Source: Streptomyces sp. HM190 (lineage in GTDB: Bacteria; Actinomycetota; Actinomycetes; Streptomycetales; Streptomycetaceae). Taken from it: a DNA stretch of 64,000 nucleotides. The stretch is taken from assembly GCF_009857135.1 (NCBI RefSeq), contig NZ_CP047318.1, positions 3,658,001 through 3,722,000 of the forward strand, read 5' to 3'. The translations under genes were made by a program, and so were the position numbers. The notes beneath the pieces are model-generated. The model worked only from the letters and a program-made list of their open reading frames with translations, had not been told where the DNA came from and ran no database searches. Positions 8,179-16,763 of the stretch are shown here, one piece after another (position 1 is the stretch's first letter; each line of letters begins with the position of its first letter).

Positions 8179-9236
8179 GAACTCGCTACCTCTCGCAGTC
8201 GCTCGGCCGCGCGCTCCGGCGGCACGTCGTTGATGAACACGTTCATGCCGGATTCGGAACCCGCGAGAAACTTCAGCTTGCCGGAGGTGCGGCGGATGGT
8301 GAAAAGCTCGAGGTGGAGTGCGAAGTCGTCGCGGTTGACGCCCTCGAACTCCTCCAGCGCGCCGAACGGTGCCTGGTGCCAGGCCGCGATGTACGGCGTG
8401 GGCGGTTCACCTTCGCCGAAGATCCGGTCGAAGCGCCTCAAGAGTTCCAGATAAACCTGGGAGAACTCTGTACGCGCGTCCTCGTCGAGCGCGAGCAGGT
8501 CCGGCACGCGGCGGCGGGGGTAGAGGTGGACCTCGTACGGCCAGTGCGCGGCGTACGGCACGAAGGCCACCCAGTGCTCGGTCAGGAGCACGATCCGGTC
8601 GCCGGCGAGTTCGCTCTCCACCACGGAGTCGAAGAGGTTCTCGCCGCCGGTGGCGTCCTTGTGGGCCGCGAGCGAGCGCAGCATCAGGGCGGTGCGGGGG
8701 GTGGTGAAGGGGTAGGCGTAGATCTGCCCGTGGGGGTGGCCGAGGGTCACGCCGATCTCGGCGCCCCGGTTCTCGAAGCAGAAGACCTGCTCGACGGAGG
8801 GCAGGTGCGACAGTTCGGCGGTGCGGTCGGTCCACGCGTCCAGGACGAGGCGGGCCTGCTCCTCGGTGAGGTCGGCGAAGGACGCGTTGTGGTCCGAGGT
8901 GAAGCAGACGACCTCGCAGCGGCCGGAGTCGCCGGCCAGTGACGGGAAGCGGTTCTCGAACACGACGACGTCGTACGAGGAGTCGGGGATCTCGCTGAGC
9001 CGGCCGTCCTGGGAGGGGCACAGGGGGCACTCGTCGGCCGGCGGGTGGTAGGTGCGGCCCTGGCGGTGCGAGGCGATCGCGACGGAGTCGCCGAGCAGCG
9101 GGTCCCTGCGCACCTCCGAAGTGGTGACGGTGCGCTCCAGGGGGCGCTTGTCCACCGCGTCGCGCACGGTGTCGTCGTGCAGGTCGTAGTAGATCAGCTC
9201 ACGACCGTCGGCCAGCCGGGTCGAGGTCTTCTTCAC
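8175..9236 (-). CDS. galT: Galactose-1-phosphate uridylyltransferase
   Basis: A 353-residue HIT-superfamily enzyme that exchanges UMP between UDP-glucose and galactose-1-phosphate. The active-site motif GHPHGQIYAYPF lies near 182-193, with the catalytic His in HPH. The N-terminal zinc-site Cys pair appears in DECPLCPSQ near 68-76. The GTG start at 9236 has GGAG six bases upstream. First gene of galT-galE-galK, overlapping galE by 4 bp. The upstream 170 bp are AT-rich with repeats, typical of the regulated galP1 promoter of Streptomyces. Confidence 0.96.
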   Translation of the reverse strand: MKKTSTRLADGRELIYYDLHDDTVRDAVDKRPLERTVTTSEVRRDPLLGDSVAIASHRQGRTYHPPADECPLCPSQDGRLSEIPDSSYDVVVFENRFPSLAGDSGRCEVVCFTSDHNASFADLTEEQARLVLDAWTDRTAELSHLPSVEQVFCFENRGAEIGVTLGHPHGQIYAYPFTTPRTALMLRSLAAHKDATGGENLFDSVVESELAGDRIVLLTEHWVAFVPYAAHWPYEVHLYPRRRVPDLLALDEDARTEFSQVYLELLRRFDRIFGEGEPPTPYIAAWHQAPFGALEEFEGVNRDDFALHLELFTIRRTSGKLKFLAGSESGMNVFINDVPPERAAERLREVASS

Positions 9237-9406
9237 GCCGGACTCCCCATCCGTACCCGCAATCGAGCGATCAAGCCATCAAGCGATCAAGCCGTCACGA
9301 CATCGAGCTCACCAAACAGAACCGAACACATCAAAGCACAAGTCCCCACGCTCGTCACCATCACAATTAAACAAAGATCACCAGAACGCCAACCGATCTT
9401 GCCCGC
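9237..9406 (-). promoter_or_regulatory. gal operon promoter/operator region with 8-bp direct repeats
   Basis: Four adjacent 8-bp units of the form ATC(G/A)AGC(G/C) occupy 9262-9293, 26-57 bp upstream of galT. Beyond them, 9305-9385 is unusually AT-rich and holds repeated AAC-AGAAC-CGAACA elements (TGTTCGGTTCTGTTTG on the gal strand). Streptomyces gal operons are transcribed from a galactose-induced, glucose-repressed promoter with a complex repeated operator. Assigning that operator to these repeats is inference. Confidence 0.5.
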
Positions 9407-9409
9407 TGA

Positions 9410-10099
9410 GAGGAACGGCTGCGAAGGCTCGCGGCTCACTGCCTCTGCACCGACGAAGAACTCGTGGAGGCTTTGGTCGCGATCGCGACGGAGAACACGC
9501 GTGGCTGGTGGGACGACTGCCGGGGAGTCCTGCCCCAGGTGAATCTGGACGTCGCCGAAGCGGAGCACCATGCGAGTTGCCTCCACGAGGTGTCCATCGG
9601 CTACGTACCCGGACTGCTCCAGACCCCCGACTACTCCCGAGCGGTGTTCAGCCACAACCGCCCGGAGCTACCCGACAGCGAGCTGGCCCCTCGGGTGGAG
9701 TACCGGATGCGGCGGCGCGCGGTCATCGCGAGCGAGGACCCCCTCGCGTACGAGTCGATCGTCCACGAGTTCGCCCTACGCGTCCGCGTAGCCGACCGAC
9801 AGACTTCGCTCACTCAACTCCGTTGCATTCTGGACGAGATCGAGCAGGGCCACGTGACGGTGCGCGTCATCCCCATCGACCAGGACGGCTTCGGGGGCGC
9901 CGCTGCCTCGATGATGTACCTGGGTGGTCCGGTGCCCCAGCTGGACAATGGACTGCGTGACGCCCCCACCGGTGTCCTGTTCATCGATGTTCAAACACAG
10001 TTGAAGCAACTCCGAATGCTCTTTCGTAAGGTGAGGGAAGCGTCGCTGGAACCCACAGCGTCGCGGGACTTCATCCACCGTTTGGCGAAGGAGCTGTGA
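9410..10099 (+). pseudogene. 5'-truncated DUF5753 regulator lacking its HTH domain
   Basis: The frame is open from just after a TGA (9407-9409) to the stop at 10099; the first in-frame start is GTG at 9464 (211 residues). Residues shown match the DUF5753 ligand-like domain that follows an XRE helix-turn-helix in Streptomyces regulators: YVPGLLQTPDYSRAVF, RMRRRAVI, FEFALR-like EFALRVRVAD, and LFRKVREASL near the end. Full-length members carry about 70 HTH residues first. Here the in-frame codons upstream (EERLRRLAAHCLCTDEELV) still look like the linker, but then a stop is met and no HTH is found in other frames. It is therefore a remnant, or less likely a DNA-binding-free partner. It ends in a GTGA overlap with a DUF397 gene, the usual pairing. 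Confidence 0.7.
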
Positions 10100-10293
10100 G
10101 AAGCGTGCCCGATCAGGCCCCGCTCTGGCAGAAGTCCACGTACTCCGGCGGCGGTGAAGGGGACACCTGTGTCGAACTGGCCGCCGCCCCCGGATGCATA
10201 CGCCTCCGCGAGTCCGACTCCCCCTCCACCCACCTCCGCACCACCCCCACCCCCCTCGCCGGCCTTCTCCTCCACCTCAAGGCGGGCCGCTGA
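10096..10293 (+). CDS. DUF397 domain protein
   Basis: A 65-residue protein with the DUF397 hallmark WQKSTYSGGGEGDTCVELA at residues 11-29. Such small proteins are encoded next to XRE-DUF5753 regulators, repeated many times in Streptomyces genomes (whiJ/abaA-like clusters), and some pairs behave like toxin-antitoxin or developmental switches. The GTG start overlaps the preceding stop by 4 bp; a second GTG at 10105 is possible. After residue 35 the sequence departs from the usual DUF397 ending (normally a VRDSK..DGP.L...W..F pattern), so the C-terminus may be degraded like its neighbour. Confidence 0.75.
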   Translation: MRSVPDQAPLWQKSTYSGGGEGDTCVELAAAPGCIRLRESDSPSTHLRTTPTPLAGLLLHLKAGR

Positions 10294-10299
10294 GGGAAA

Positions 10300-10319
10300 C
10301 CCCCGGTGACACGCGGGGG
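10300..10319 (+). terminator. Hairpin after DUF397 gene
   Basis: CCCCCG (10300-10305) and CGGGGG (10314-10319) form a 6-bp GC stem with an 8-base loop, 7 bases past the stop, followed by CTCGCTTG. It is a plausible factor-independent terminator. Confidence 0.5.
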
Positions 10320-10363
10320 CTCGCTTGATGGTCGGCTGACGTGCTGCTTCCTACGGTGGGGCC

Positions 10364-11638
10364 ATGCCTACCCCCACACCCCTCACCGTCCGCCCCGGAG
10401 CACTCCGCACCCGTGCCGCCGTGACCGCCCTCCTCGCCCTCGCCCTCCTGGGCACCCTCTCCCCCGCCCACGCCACGGCGGACCCCCTGCAGCGCGACGC
10501 CGACGCCGTGCGCGACAGCGGTGTCACCGGGGTGTTCGTGCGGGTGGACTCGCCCCGTGGTGTCCGCACCGCGCGGAGCGGCGTGGGGGATCTCAGGACC
10601 GGGGCGCCCGTACCGCCCGGTGAGTACATCCGGATCGGCAGCACCACCAAGACGTACGTCGCGACCGTCCTCCTCCAGCTCGTCGGGGAGGGGCGGCTGT
10701 CCCTGGAGGACTCCGTGGACCGGTGGCTGCCGGGCGTCGTGCGCGGCAGCGGCAACGACGGGCGGCGCGTCAGCGTCCGCCAGCTGCTCCAGCACACCAG
10801 CGGGCTGCCGGACTACATCGCGGACGTCGTCCCGGACATGAGCGCCGCCGGGTACCTCAAGCACCGCTCCACCACCTACAGCTCCCGCCAGCGCGTCGCC
10901 TTCGCCATGACGCACCCGCCCGTCTTCGCGCCGGGCACCCGCTGGGAGTACTCCAACACCAACTACATCCTCGCCGGGATGGTGATCGAGGCGGTCACCG
11001 GGCGGAGCTGGGACCGGGAGGTCGAGGCGCGGATCCTGCGTCCCCTGCGGCTCACCCGGACGTACGCGCCGGGCGACGACCCCCGCCTCCCCCGCCCCCA
11101 CGCGCGGAACTACCAGCAGTTCGAGGCGGCGGAAACGGGCAGCGGGTCGTCGTCCGCCTCCGCACCGGGTTCCTTCACCGACACCACCCTCGCCTACCTC
11201 CCCTTCGACGGGGACGCCGACGGGTCGCTCATCAGTACGGCCGCCGACACCGACCGCTTCTTCTCGGCGCTCCTCGGTGGCCGCCTCCTCGCCCCCGCCC
11301 AGCTCGCCGAGATGCGGCGCACGGTCGCCGTGCCCGACACCCCCGGCGAGGCACCGGGCTCCCGGTACGGGCTGGGGCTGGCCTGGACGCCGCTGAGCTG
11401 CGGCGACGGCTACTGGGGGCACAGCGGCAGCGGCTTCGGTTTCCTGGCGTGGCCCGCGACCACCGGCGACGGCCGCCTCGCGGTGACCGTGGCCGCGCAC
11501 AGCCGGCCCGCCGACGAGAAGACCGCCACCCGTCAGATCGACGCCATCACGGCCCTGGTGGACCACACGCTCTGCGGTGCCGAGCCCCAGCCCCGGCCCC
11601 GGCCGCGCGGGAGCGACGGCCCCGGGGACCGCACGTAG
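10364..11638 (+). CDS. Secreted serine hydrolase (beta-lactamase / D-Ala-D-Ala carboxypeptidase family)
   Basis: A 424-residue protein with a signal peptide (about 1-40, ending SPAHATA) and a class C beta-lactamase/DD-peptidase fold. The catalytic SxxK motif is STTK in IRIGSTTKTYVATVL near residues 88-91, the second motif YSN in WEYSNTNYILAG near 197-199, and the third motif HSGSGFG near 350. Family members act outside the membrane as DD-carboxypeptidases or esterases. The tail is Pro/Arg-rich with no membrane anchor. Monocistronic between a terminator and a convergent regulator. The substrate is unknown. Confidence 0.88.
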   Translation: MPTPTPLTVRPGALRTRAAVTALLALALLGTLSPAHATADPLQRDADAVRDSGVTGVFVRVDSPRGVRTARSGVGDLRTGAPVPPGEYIRIGSTTKTYVATVLLQLVGEGRLSLEDSVDRWLPGVVRGSGNDGRRVSVRQLLQHTSGLPDYIADVVPDMSAAGYLKHRSTTYSSRQRVAFAMTHPPVFAPGTRWEYSNTNYILAGMVIEAVTGRSWDREVEARILRPLRLTRTYAPGDDPRLPRPHARNYQQFEAAETGSGSSSASAPGSFTDTTLAYLPFDGDADGSLISTAADTDRFFSALLGGRLLAPAQLAEMRRTVAVPDTPGEAPGSRYGLGLAWTPLSCGDGYWGHSGSGFGFLAWPATTGDGRLAVTVAAHSRPADEKTATRQIDAITALVDHTLCGAEPQPRPRPRGSDGPGDRT

Positions 11639-11682
11639 CCCTCGGCCGGTCCGGGCCCCGCCGGAACGGTCCGCCCGGCCGC

Positions 11683-12369
11683 CTACTCCTCCAGCGCCTG
11701 CGGCACCGGCCCCGCCCGGTCCAGCAGGCCCGTCCGGGCCGCCAGGGCCGCCGCCTCCAGTCGTGAACCCACGCCCAGTTTCATCAGGACCCGCTGGACG
11801 TGGGTGCGGGCCGTGGACGGGGCGATGCCCATGCCCGCCGCGATGAGTCTCGTGTCCTCGCCGTCCGCGACGCGGACCAGGACCTCCGCCTCGCGCGGGG
11901 TCAGCATCTGGAGCAGCCGCTGGCCCTCGTCGTCCGGCTGGGCCGCCGGGTTCAGCAGTTCACCGAACGCGCTCTGGAGCAGTTGCGGCGCCACCGCCGC
12001 CTCCCCCGCGCGGGCCTTCATGATGGCCCGCTCGACACCCTCTATGCGTTCGTCGTGCCGTACGTAGCCGGAGGCGCCCGCGGCGAACGCGGCGGCGATG
12101 CCGCGCGGGTTGGGCACCGGGCCGAGGACCAGCACCGCCACCTGCGGGCGCTCCCGCTTGATCTTCACCACCGGGTCGAAGATGCCGGGCTCGGCGGGTG
12201 TCGCCGTGCCGAGCAGGCACACCTCGGGTGCCCTGGTGATCACCAGTTCCGCCGCGCCCGCGGCGGGTGCCGCCGCGGCGAGCACCCGGTGCCCCCGCAG
12301 CTTCAGCGCCGAGGCCAGCGCCTCGGCGAGCAGTCGGTGGTCGTCGACCACCATGAGCCGCACTCCCAT
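11683..12369 (-). CDS. Atypical LuxR-family response regulator without phospho-acceptor Asp
   Basis: A 228-residue protein with a CheY-like receiver (1-125) and a LuxR/GerE helix-turn-helix (about 155-215, LTPREAEVLVRVADGEDTRLIAAGMGI...TARTHVQRVLMKLGV). The acidic pair DD of MVVDDHR is kept. Where the phosphorylated Asp should be (pattern DVVLLDLxMP) the protein has EVCLLGTATP, Gly in place of Asp. The conserved Lys of GY(L/V)xKD is Arg in GYVRHDE. No histidine kinase is adjacent. It therefore probably works without phosphorylation. The ATG at 12369 is chosen because upstream residues do not fit the receiver; a GTG at 12363 is an alternative. Confidence 0.85.
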   Translation of the reverse strand: MGVRLMVVDDHRLLAEALASALKLRGHRVLAAAAPAAGAAELVITRAPEVCLLGTATPAEPGIFDPVVKIKRERPQVAVLVLGPVPNPRGIAAAFAAGASGYVRHDERIEGVERAIMKARAGEAAVAPQLLQSAFGELLNPAAQPDDEGQRLLQMLTPREAEVLVRVADGEDTRLIAAGMGIAPSTARTHVQRVLMKLGVGSRLEAAALAARTGLLDRAGPVPQALEE

Positions 12370-12545
12370 CGAGCCAGCCACCCCCCAGTCCCCCAATGGT
12401 GGCCCACTATGGCCGCCCACCGGGCCTCACGGACAGAAGCCCCCCGACTCCGCCGTCTGCTCCCCCGCCCTCATGCCCCCGGAAGCTACACGCTTGTTCG
12501 ACGTTGCGCTCCCCCTACCGGGGAGAAGTGCCCCGGATTACCGAT

Positions 12546-12612
12546 ATCCCTCCCCTTCGGGAGGGATGCGGGATACGTGCACGGCCCCGCCCCTGAGCAG
12601 GGACGGGGCCGT
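12546..12612 (-). terminator. Two tandem hairpins after the PQQ-like gene
   Basis: A hairpin at 12581-12612 (ACGGCCCCG paired with CGGGGCCGT, plus an inner CCC/GGG) lies 28 bp past the stop at 12640. A second hairpin at 12546-12567 pairs ATCCCTCCC with GGGAGGGAT around a CTTC loop. The first is the likely terminator of the leftward PQQ-like pair. The second could serve the same transcript or mark the upstream region of the response regulator. Confidence 0.6.
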
Positions 12613-12639
12613 AGCGCGGGACCCAGGGGGCGCGTGGGG

Positions 12640-14574
12640 TTACTTCGCCCCGAAACCGAGCGCCGTGTACTCCTTCTCGTCCTCGTCGTACGGCTTGCTG
12701 ACCAGGTCCTTGCCGATGAAGAACCGTCCGTCGGTGTAGAGCATCTCGCTCAGCGTCGGCACCATCGCGCTGATCGCGCGGAGCACCTTCTCGGACGACG
12801 GGGTCTCGATGAGGGTGGTCTGCTTCAGCGTCTTGCCGTCGATGGAGACGACCTGGGCGCCCTTGTCGTACGGGCCGTCCTTGAAGGCGATGATGTTCGG
12901 GCCGTCCATGCGGATCGGGAACAGCTCGTAGTCGTCGCCCGCGTCGACGCGGTCACCGGTGGACTTCCCCGTGGCCAGCGAGAAGGAGACGATCTCGTTG
13001 GTCCTGCTGTAGGAGCCGGTGCCGTCGTGGGTCTCGGTCGGCATGTACACCTTGTCGTTGCCGACGTAGATGCCCTTGCAGGCCCACACGCCGCGGACCG
13101 GGCAGTCGTAGTTGTACTTCTTGTCCGGGATGGAGATCTTGGCGCGGAGCTTGCCCTTGTCGTCCAGCGAGAAGATGTCGCTGGTGCCGGTCAGCGGCAC
13201 GTCGCTGCCGGTCACCACGCCGAACACCACCGGCTTGGTGGAGATGATCTTGGCGCGGTCGATGCCCGCGGGCAGCTTGTACGTCCACTTGACGCTGCCC
13301 GACTTGGGGTCGAGCAGCTGGACCTCGAAGGTCTCGTCGCCGTAGTCGCCGCACTTGCGGACCGCGACCAGCTGGGCGCCGCCCGCGTAGCCCTCGTCCG
13401 TGCACTCGCCGACCTTCGGCGACCACAGCACCTTGCCGGAGTTGACGTCGAAGGCCGCGCCACCGGAGTAGCCGCCGGCCGCGGCGACCGTCGTACCGGA
13501 GATGGTGACCTCGCCGAACGGCACCTTGCTGCCGCTGACGTCGGTGCTCTTGGTCCAGATCTCCTTGCCGGTGTCCACGTTGAACGCGACGACCTGGGTG
13601 CAGGCCGGGCGCTCGTCGGCCTTGCTGCGCTTGGCCTCCTCGGTCACCACGACGGAGATCCCCTCGGTGGTGATCTCACGGGAGCTCGCGCAGGTCTGGC
13701 CGGGCAGGTCCAGCGTCCACCTGGCCTTGCCGCTGTCCGGCTCATAGCCGACGATCTTGTTCAGACCGGCCTTGGCGTACGTCTTGGCGGTGAGCCAGGA
13801 CCCCTTGACGCTGTCGATCTGGCCCTTGTCCTTGATCTCGTGCGCCGGCACCTGGAAGAGGACCTTGGCGCTGGTGCTGGAGGGCACCTTCTCCTGCGCC
13901 TCGGCCGGGATCTCCACCCCGCCGGACGACGAGCCGCCGGACGACGAGGTGCCGCCGTCGGTGCCCTTCGGGTCGTCCTTGCCGCCGGTCGTCCCCTCGG
14001 AGCTGGCGGTGTTCTTCTTGTCGTCGTCGCCGCCCTTGGACGAGGCGTACCAGACGCCACCGCCGACGATGAGGGCGATCGCCGCGACCGCCGCGGTGAT
14101 GATGATCGCCGTGGAGTTGACCTTCTTCTTGCCGCCGGGGGCGTGCGGGTGCATCGCCATGGTCGGCGGCTGGTAGCCGTACGGCTGGCCGGGCTGGCCG
14201 TAGGGCTGCTGACCGTACGGGCCGGGCTGCGGCTGCCCGTAGGGGCCGGGCTGACCGGGCTGGCCCGGGTAGCCGTAGCCGGGCTGCGGCGGGGGCGTCT
14301 GCGGGTAGCCGTAGCCGGGGCCCTGCGCGGGCGGGGGCGTCTGCGGCGGGCCCGCGGGCGGGGTCTGCTGCGGGTAGCCGTAACCGGCACCCTGGGCCGG
14401 GGGCGGGGGCGTCGGGGCGCCGAAACCGCCGGCCGGCGGGGGCGTCGGCGCGCCGAAACCGCCCTGCGGCGGGGTGTCCTGCGGGGGCTGGGCCGGGGGC
14501 TGCGGGGGCTGGTTCGGGGGCGGGCCCGGCGGCTGGTTCGGCGGCTGGTTCGGCGGGGGCGGCGGCTGCGTCAT
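12640..14574 (-). CDS. Membrane-anchored PQQ-type beta-propeller protein with Pro/Gln-rich N-terminus
   Basis: 644 residues. Residues 1-140 are low-complexity Pro/Gln/Gly/Tyr repeats (PPPAQGPGYGYPQ type), then one membrane segment near 150-175 (STAIIITAAVAAIALIVGGG). A Ser/Gly/Asp-rich linker leads to an extracellular propeller domain (about 225-644) with PQQ/WD-like blade motifs such as AFDVNSGKVLWSPKVG, FNVDTGKEIWTKS and LDPKSGSVKWTYKL. Proline-rich cytoplasmic tails with a PQQ-like outer domain recur in Streptomyces; the function is unknown, and a scaffold or sensor is plausible. Paired Cys residues near 300 and 360 suggest disulfides. It follows a close paralogue by 79 bp. Confidence 0.85.
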   Translation of the reverse strand: MTQPPPPPNQPPNQPPGPPPNQPPQPPAQPPQDTPPQGGFGAPTPPPAGGFGAPTPPPPAQGAGYGYPQQTPPAGPPQTPPPAQGPGYGYPQTPPPQPGYGYPGQPGQPGPYGQPQPGPYGQQPYGQPGQPYGYQPPTMAMHPHAPGGKKKVNSTAIIITAAVAAIALIVGGGVWYASSKGGDDDKKNTASSEGTTGGKDDPKGTDGGTSSSGGSSSGGVEIPAEAQEKVPSSTSAKVLFQVPAHEIKDKGQIDSVKGSWLTAKTYAKAGLNKIVGYEPDSGKARWTLDLPGQTCASSREITTEGISVVVTEEAKRSKADERPACTQVVAFNVDTGKEIWTKSTDVSGSKVPFGEVTISGTTVAAAGGYSGGAAFDVNSGKVLWSPKVGECTDEGYAGGAQLVAVRKCGDYGDETFEVQLLDPKSGSVKWTYKLPAGIDRAKIISTKPVVFGVVTGSDVPLTGTSDIFSLDDKGKLRAKISIPDKKYNYDCPVRGVWACKGIYVGNDKVYMPTETHDGTGSYSRTNEIVSFSLATGKSTGDRVDAGDDYELFPIRMDGPNIIAFKDGPYDKGAQVVSIDGKTLKQTTLIETPSSEKVLRAISAMVPTLSEMLYTDGRFFIGKDLVSKPYDEDEKEYTALGFGAK

Positions 14575-14653
14575 GACGTGAGTACCTCGGAGCGGAGATC
14601 GGAGGGCGGGTGGGGGACGGGAGGGGAGGTCGGCCGGGACACCGGTCCCCGGC

Positions 14654-16405
14654 TCACTTGCCGTAGGCCAGCATCAACTTCTCCTTCGCGTCGTCCACGC
14701 CTGTCAGCAGGGTGGTGGAGATGTAGAAGCGCCCGTCCACGTAGTCGATGGCCTTCGAGTAGAAGGAGCTCTCGATCTTCGCGGCGCTGTCCGGCATCTG
14801 CAGAAGCTTCGTCACCTTGGGCTTGGAGCCCGTGGTGGGGAACGACACGATCTGGCCGCCCTCGCCCCCGTACGTCGACTCGACGTACGCGATCACCCGG
14901 GAGTTCTCGACCCGCACGGCCGACATGGCCGCGTCGGCGGGGGACGTGACCCGCCACTTCTCCTTGCCGGTGGGCAGGTCGACCGCGACGATCTCGTTCG
15001 CGTCGTCCTTCGCCTCGGTCGGCAGGTAGAGGGTGTCGGCGTCGGCCGCGACACCGGAGCAGCCCTGGAGGTTGCGGGAGAGGATGCCGGTGTCGCAGTC
15101 GGGCTTGAAGGAGCCCTTGATGTCGAGCTGGGAGCGGGTGGACCCGTCGGCCTCGAAGGCGGAGATGTTCCACTTCTTCTCGTCCTCGTTGGTGAGGTAG
15201 AGGACGAGCGGGTTCAGTGCGTACACGTGGTCGACCCGCCAGCCCTTGGGGATCTTCCGTGTCCACTTGGCCTTGCCGGTCTTCGGGTCGAGCTCCTGGA
15301 CCTCGTCGTGCTCCTTGTCGGTGGTGACCGCGCAGGAGGAGACGGCGACCAGCCGCGCGCCGCCCGCGAAGCCGCCCGGGTAGCAGGCCTGGCCGTACTC
15401 CTTCTTGTCCCAGAGCTTCTTGCCGGTGTCGACGTCGTACGCGGTGCCGGACTGCGAGCGGCCCACCATGAGGGTGTCACCGGTGACGGACAGGCCGACG
15501 CTGATGTTGCTGTCGAAGAGGGCGCCCTCCTCCAGCTCGGCGGACCAGCCCTTCTTGCCGGTGTTCAGGTCGATCTGCTGGAGCTGGTCGCACTCGGCGT
15601 CGGAGCCGCCGCCCTGCTTGGCGGCGACCACGATGCGGCCGTCGGCGGTGGCCCGCGGGGTGACCGCGCAGATCTTGCCCTCGAACTCGACGGGGTCCCA
15701 GGCGGGGTCGCCGCTCTCGACGTCGAACGCGAACAGCTGCTTGTACGCGGCCTTCACGGCGACCTTGTCGGTGACCCACAGGCCGGGGGCGTCAGCGCCC
15801 GAACCGGGCGCGTCGGGCGCGCTCTTGTACCAGAGCACCTTCGCCTCGCCCGCCTTGCGGCCCTCGTTGAGGTCGGAGATGTCGAGGTCCTCGCCGCCGC
15901 CCCCGCTGCCGTCGCCCGGGTTGACGGGCGCGGACGGGGAGGAGGACGCCTTGGGGTCGTCGGTGCCCTTGCTCGCGCTCTCCTTGGCGACCGGCTCCTT
16001 CGTGCCGCCGCCGTCACCGAGGTTCGTGACCGCGAACACGGTGCCGCCGATCACCAGCAGCGCGGCCACCGCCGCGCCGACGGCCAGCGCCGGCCTGCCC
16101 TTGAAGGGGTTCTTGGAGCCGCCGCCCGACGGCGCGGTGGGCCCGCCCGGGTACGGTCCCTGCGGGTAGCCGTAACCGGGCTGCGGCGGCGGGGTGTAGG
16201 GCCCCGGCTGCGGGGCGTAGGGGCCGGGCTGCTGGGCGTAGGGGCCCGACGCGGCGGGCGGTTGCTGCGGGTAGCCGTAGCCGGGGCCCGGCGCGGGCGG
16301 ACCCTGTGGCGGAGGGGTCTGCGGGTAGCCGTACGGCTGCTGTGGGCCGGGGTTCTGCGGAGCTCCGAAGCCGCCCTGAGGCGGCTGGTTGGGTGGCTGA
16401 GTCAT
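14654..16405 (-). CDS. Second membrane-anchored PQQ-type beta-propeller protein
   Basis: 583 residues with the same plan as its downstream paralogue: Pro/Gln/Tyr-rich cytoplasmic N-terminus (1-105), a membrane segment (about 120-140, ALAVGAAVAALLVIGGTVFAV), an acidic Ser-rich linker and a propeller domain with repeats such as AYDVDTGKKLWDKKEYG and DPKTGKAKWTRKIPK. The start MTQPPNQPP at 16405 has GGGGGAG seven bases upstream; an upstream ATG at 16441 lacks a good site. The two genes are a tandem duplication, diverged in the linkers. No catalytic motif is visible. Confidence 0.85.
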   Translation of the reverse strand: MTQPPNQPPQGGFGAPQNPGPQQPYGYPQTPPPQGPPAPGPGYGYPQQPPAASGPYAQQPGPYAPQPGPYTPPPQPGYGYPQGPYPGGPTAPSGGGSKNPFKGRPALAVGAAVAALLVIGGTVFAVTNLGDGGGTKEPVAKESASKGTDDPKASSSPSAPVNPGDGSGGGGEDLDISDLNEGRKAGEAKVLWYKSAPDAPGSGADAPGLWVTDKVAVKAAYKQLFAFDVESGDPAWDPVEFEGKICAVTPRATADGRIVVAAKQGGGSDAECDQLQQIDLNTGKKGWSAELEEGALFDSNISVGLSVTGDTLMVGRSQSGTAYDVDTGKKLWDKKEYGQACYPGGFAGGARLVAVSSCAVTTDKEHDEVQELDPKTGKAKWTRKIPKGWRVDHVYALNPLVLYLTNEDEKKWNISAFEADGSTRSQLDIKGSFKPDCDTGILSRNLQGCSGVAADADTLYLPTEAKDDANEIVAVDLPTGKEKWRVTSPADAAMSAVRVENSRVIAYVESTYGGEGGQIVSFPTTGSKPKVTKLLQMPDSAAKIESSFYSKAIDYVDGRFYISTTLLTGVDDAKEKLMLAYGK

Positions 16406-16763
16406 CAGCGCGTCTCCCCCTGTTCGCTGCTTTCGAGCCACCCGTCGTCACGCGTGGTGTCGCTTCTCAGACTGTTGCCCGTCGGCTCTTTCTATCACTG
16501 CGACACGACGGTGGACGGGGCCGGTCGCTCCCCTGTTCCCAAGGGCGAACCGCCCCGTGATGCCTCCGTTACGCTCCTTCACGCCCCCTTCACGCGACGC
16601 GCGCCCCTTGCCCCACAAGGCTTCAGAGGTACTCGGAGGACTGACGGACCCCGGACGCGGCCGGCGCACTGAAGGAGCGCGGGGAACTGCGCGACCAGCC
16701 ACCCACATCGGCACCCGGTATCGAACAGCGGCCCCCACGGCGAGAGCCCGCACCCGACAACCG
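16406..16763. other. 358-bp intergenic region with a partial dispersed repeat
   Basis: No gene is supported. At 16671-16703 lies a partial copy of a dispersed intergenic repeat (core GCGCGGGGAACTGCGCGA) also present near 22350 and 25915. The promoter of the PQQ-like pair is expected near 16420-16500, where GGCTCTTTCTATCACTGCGACACGACGG is locally less GC-rich on the plus strand; no specific -10/-35 can be assigned. Confidence 0.5.
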
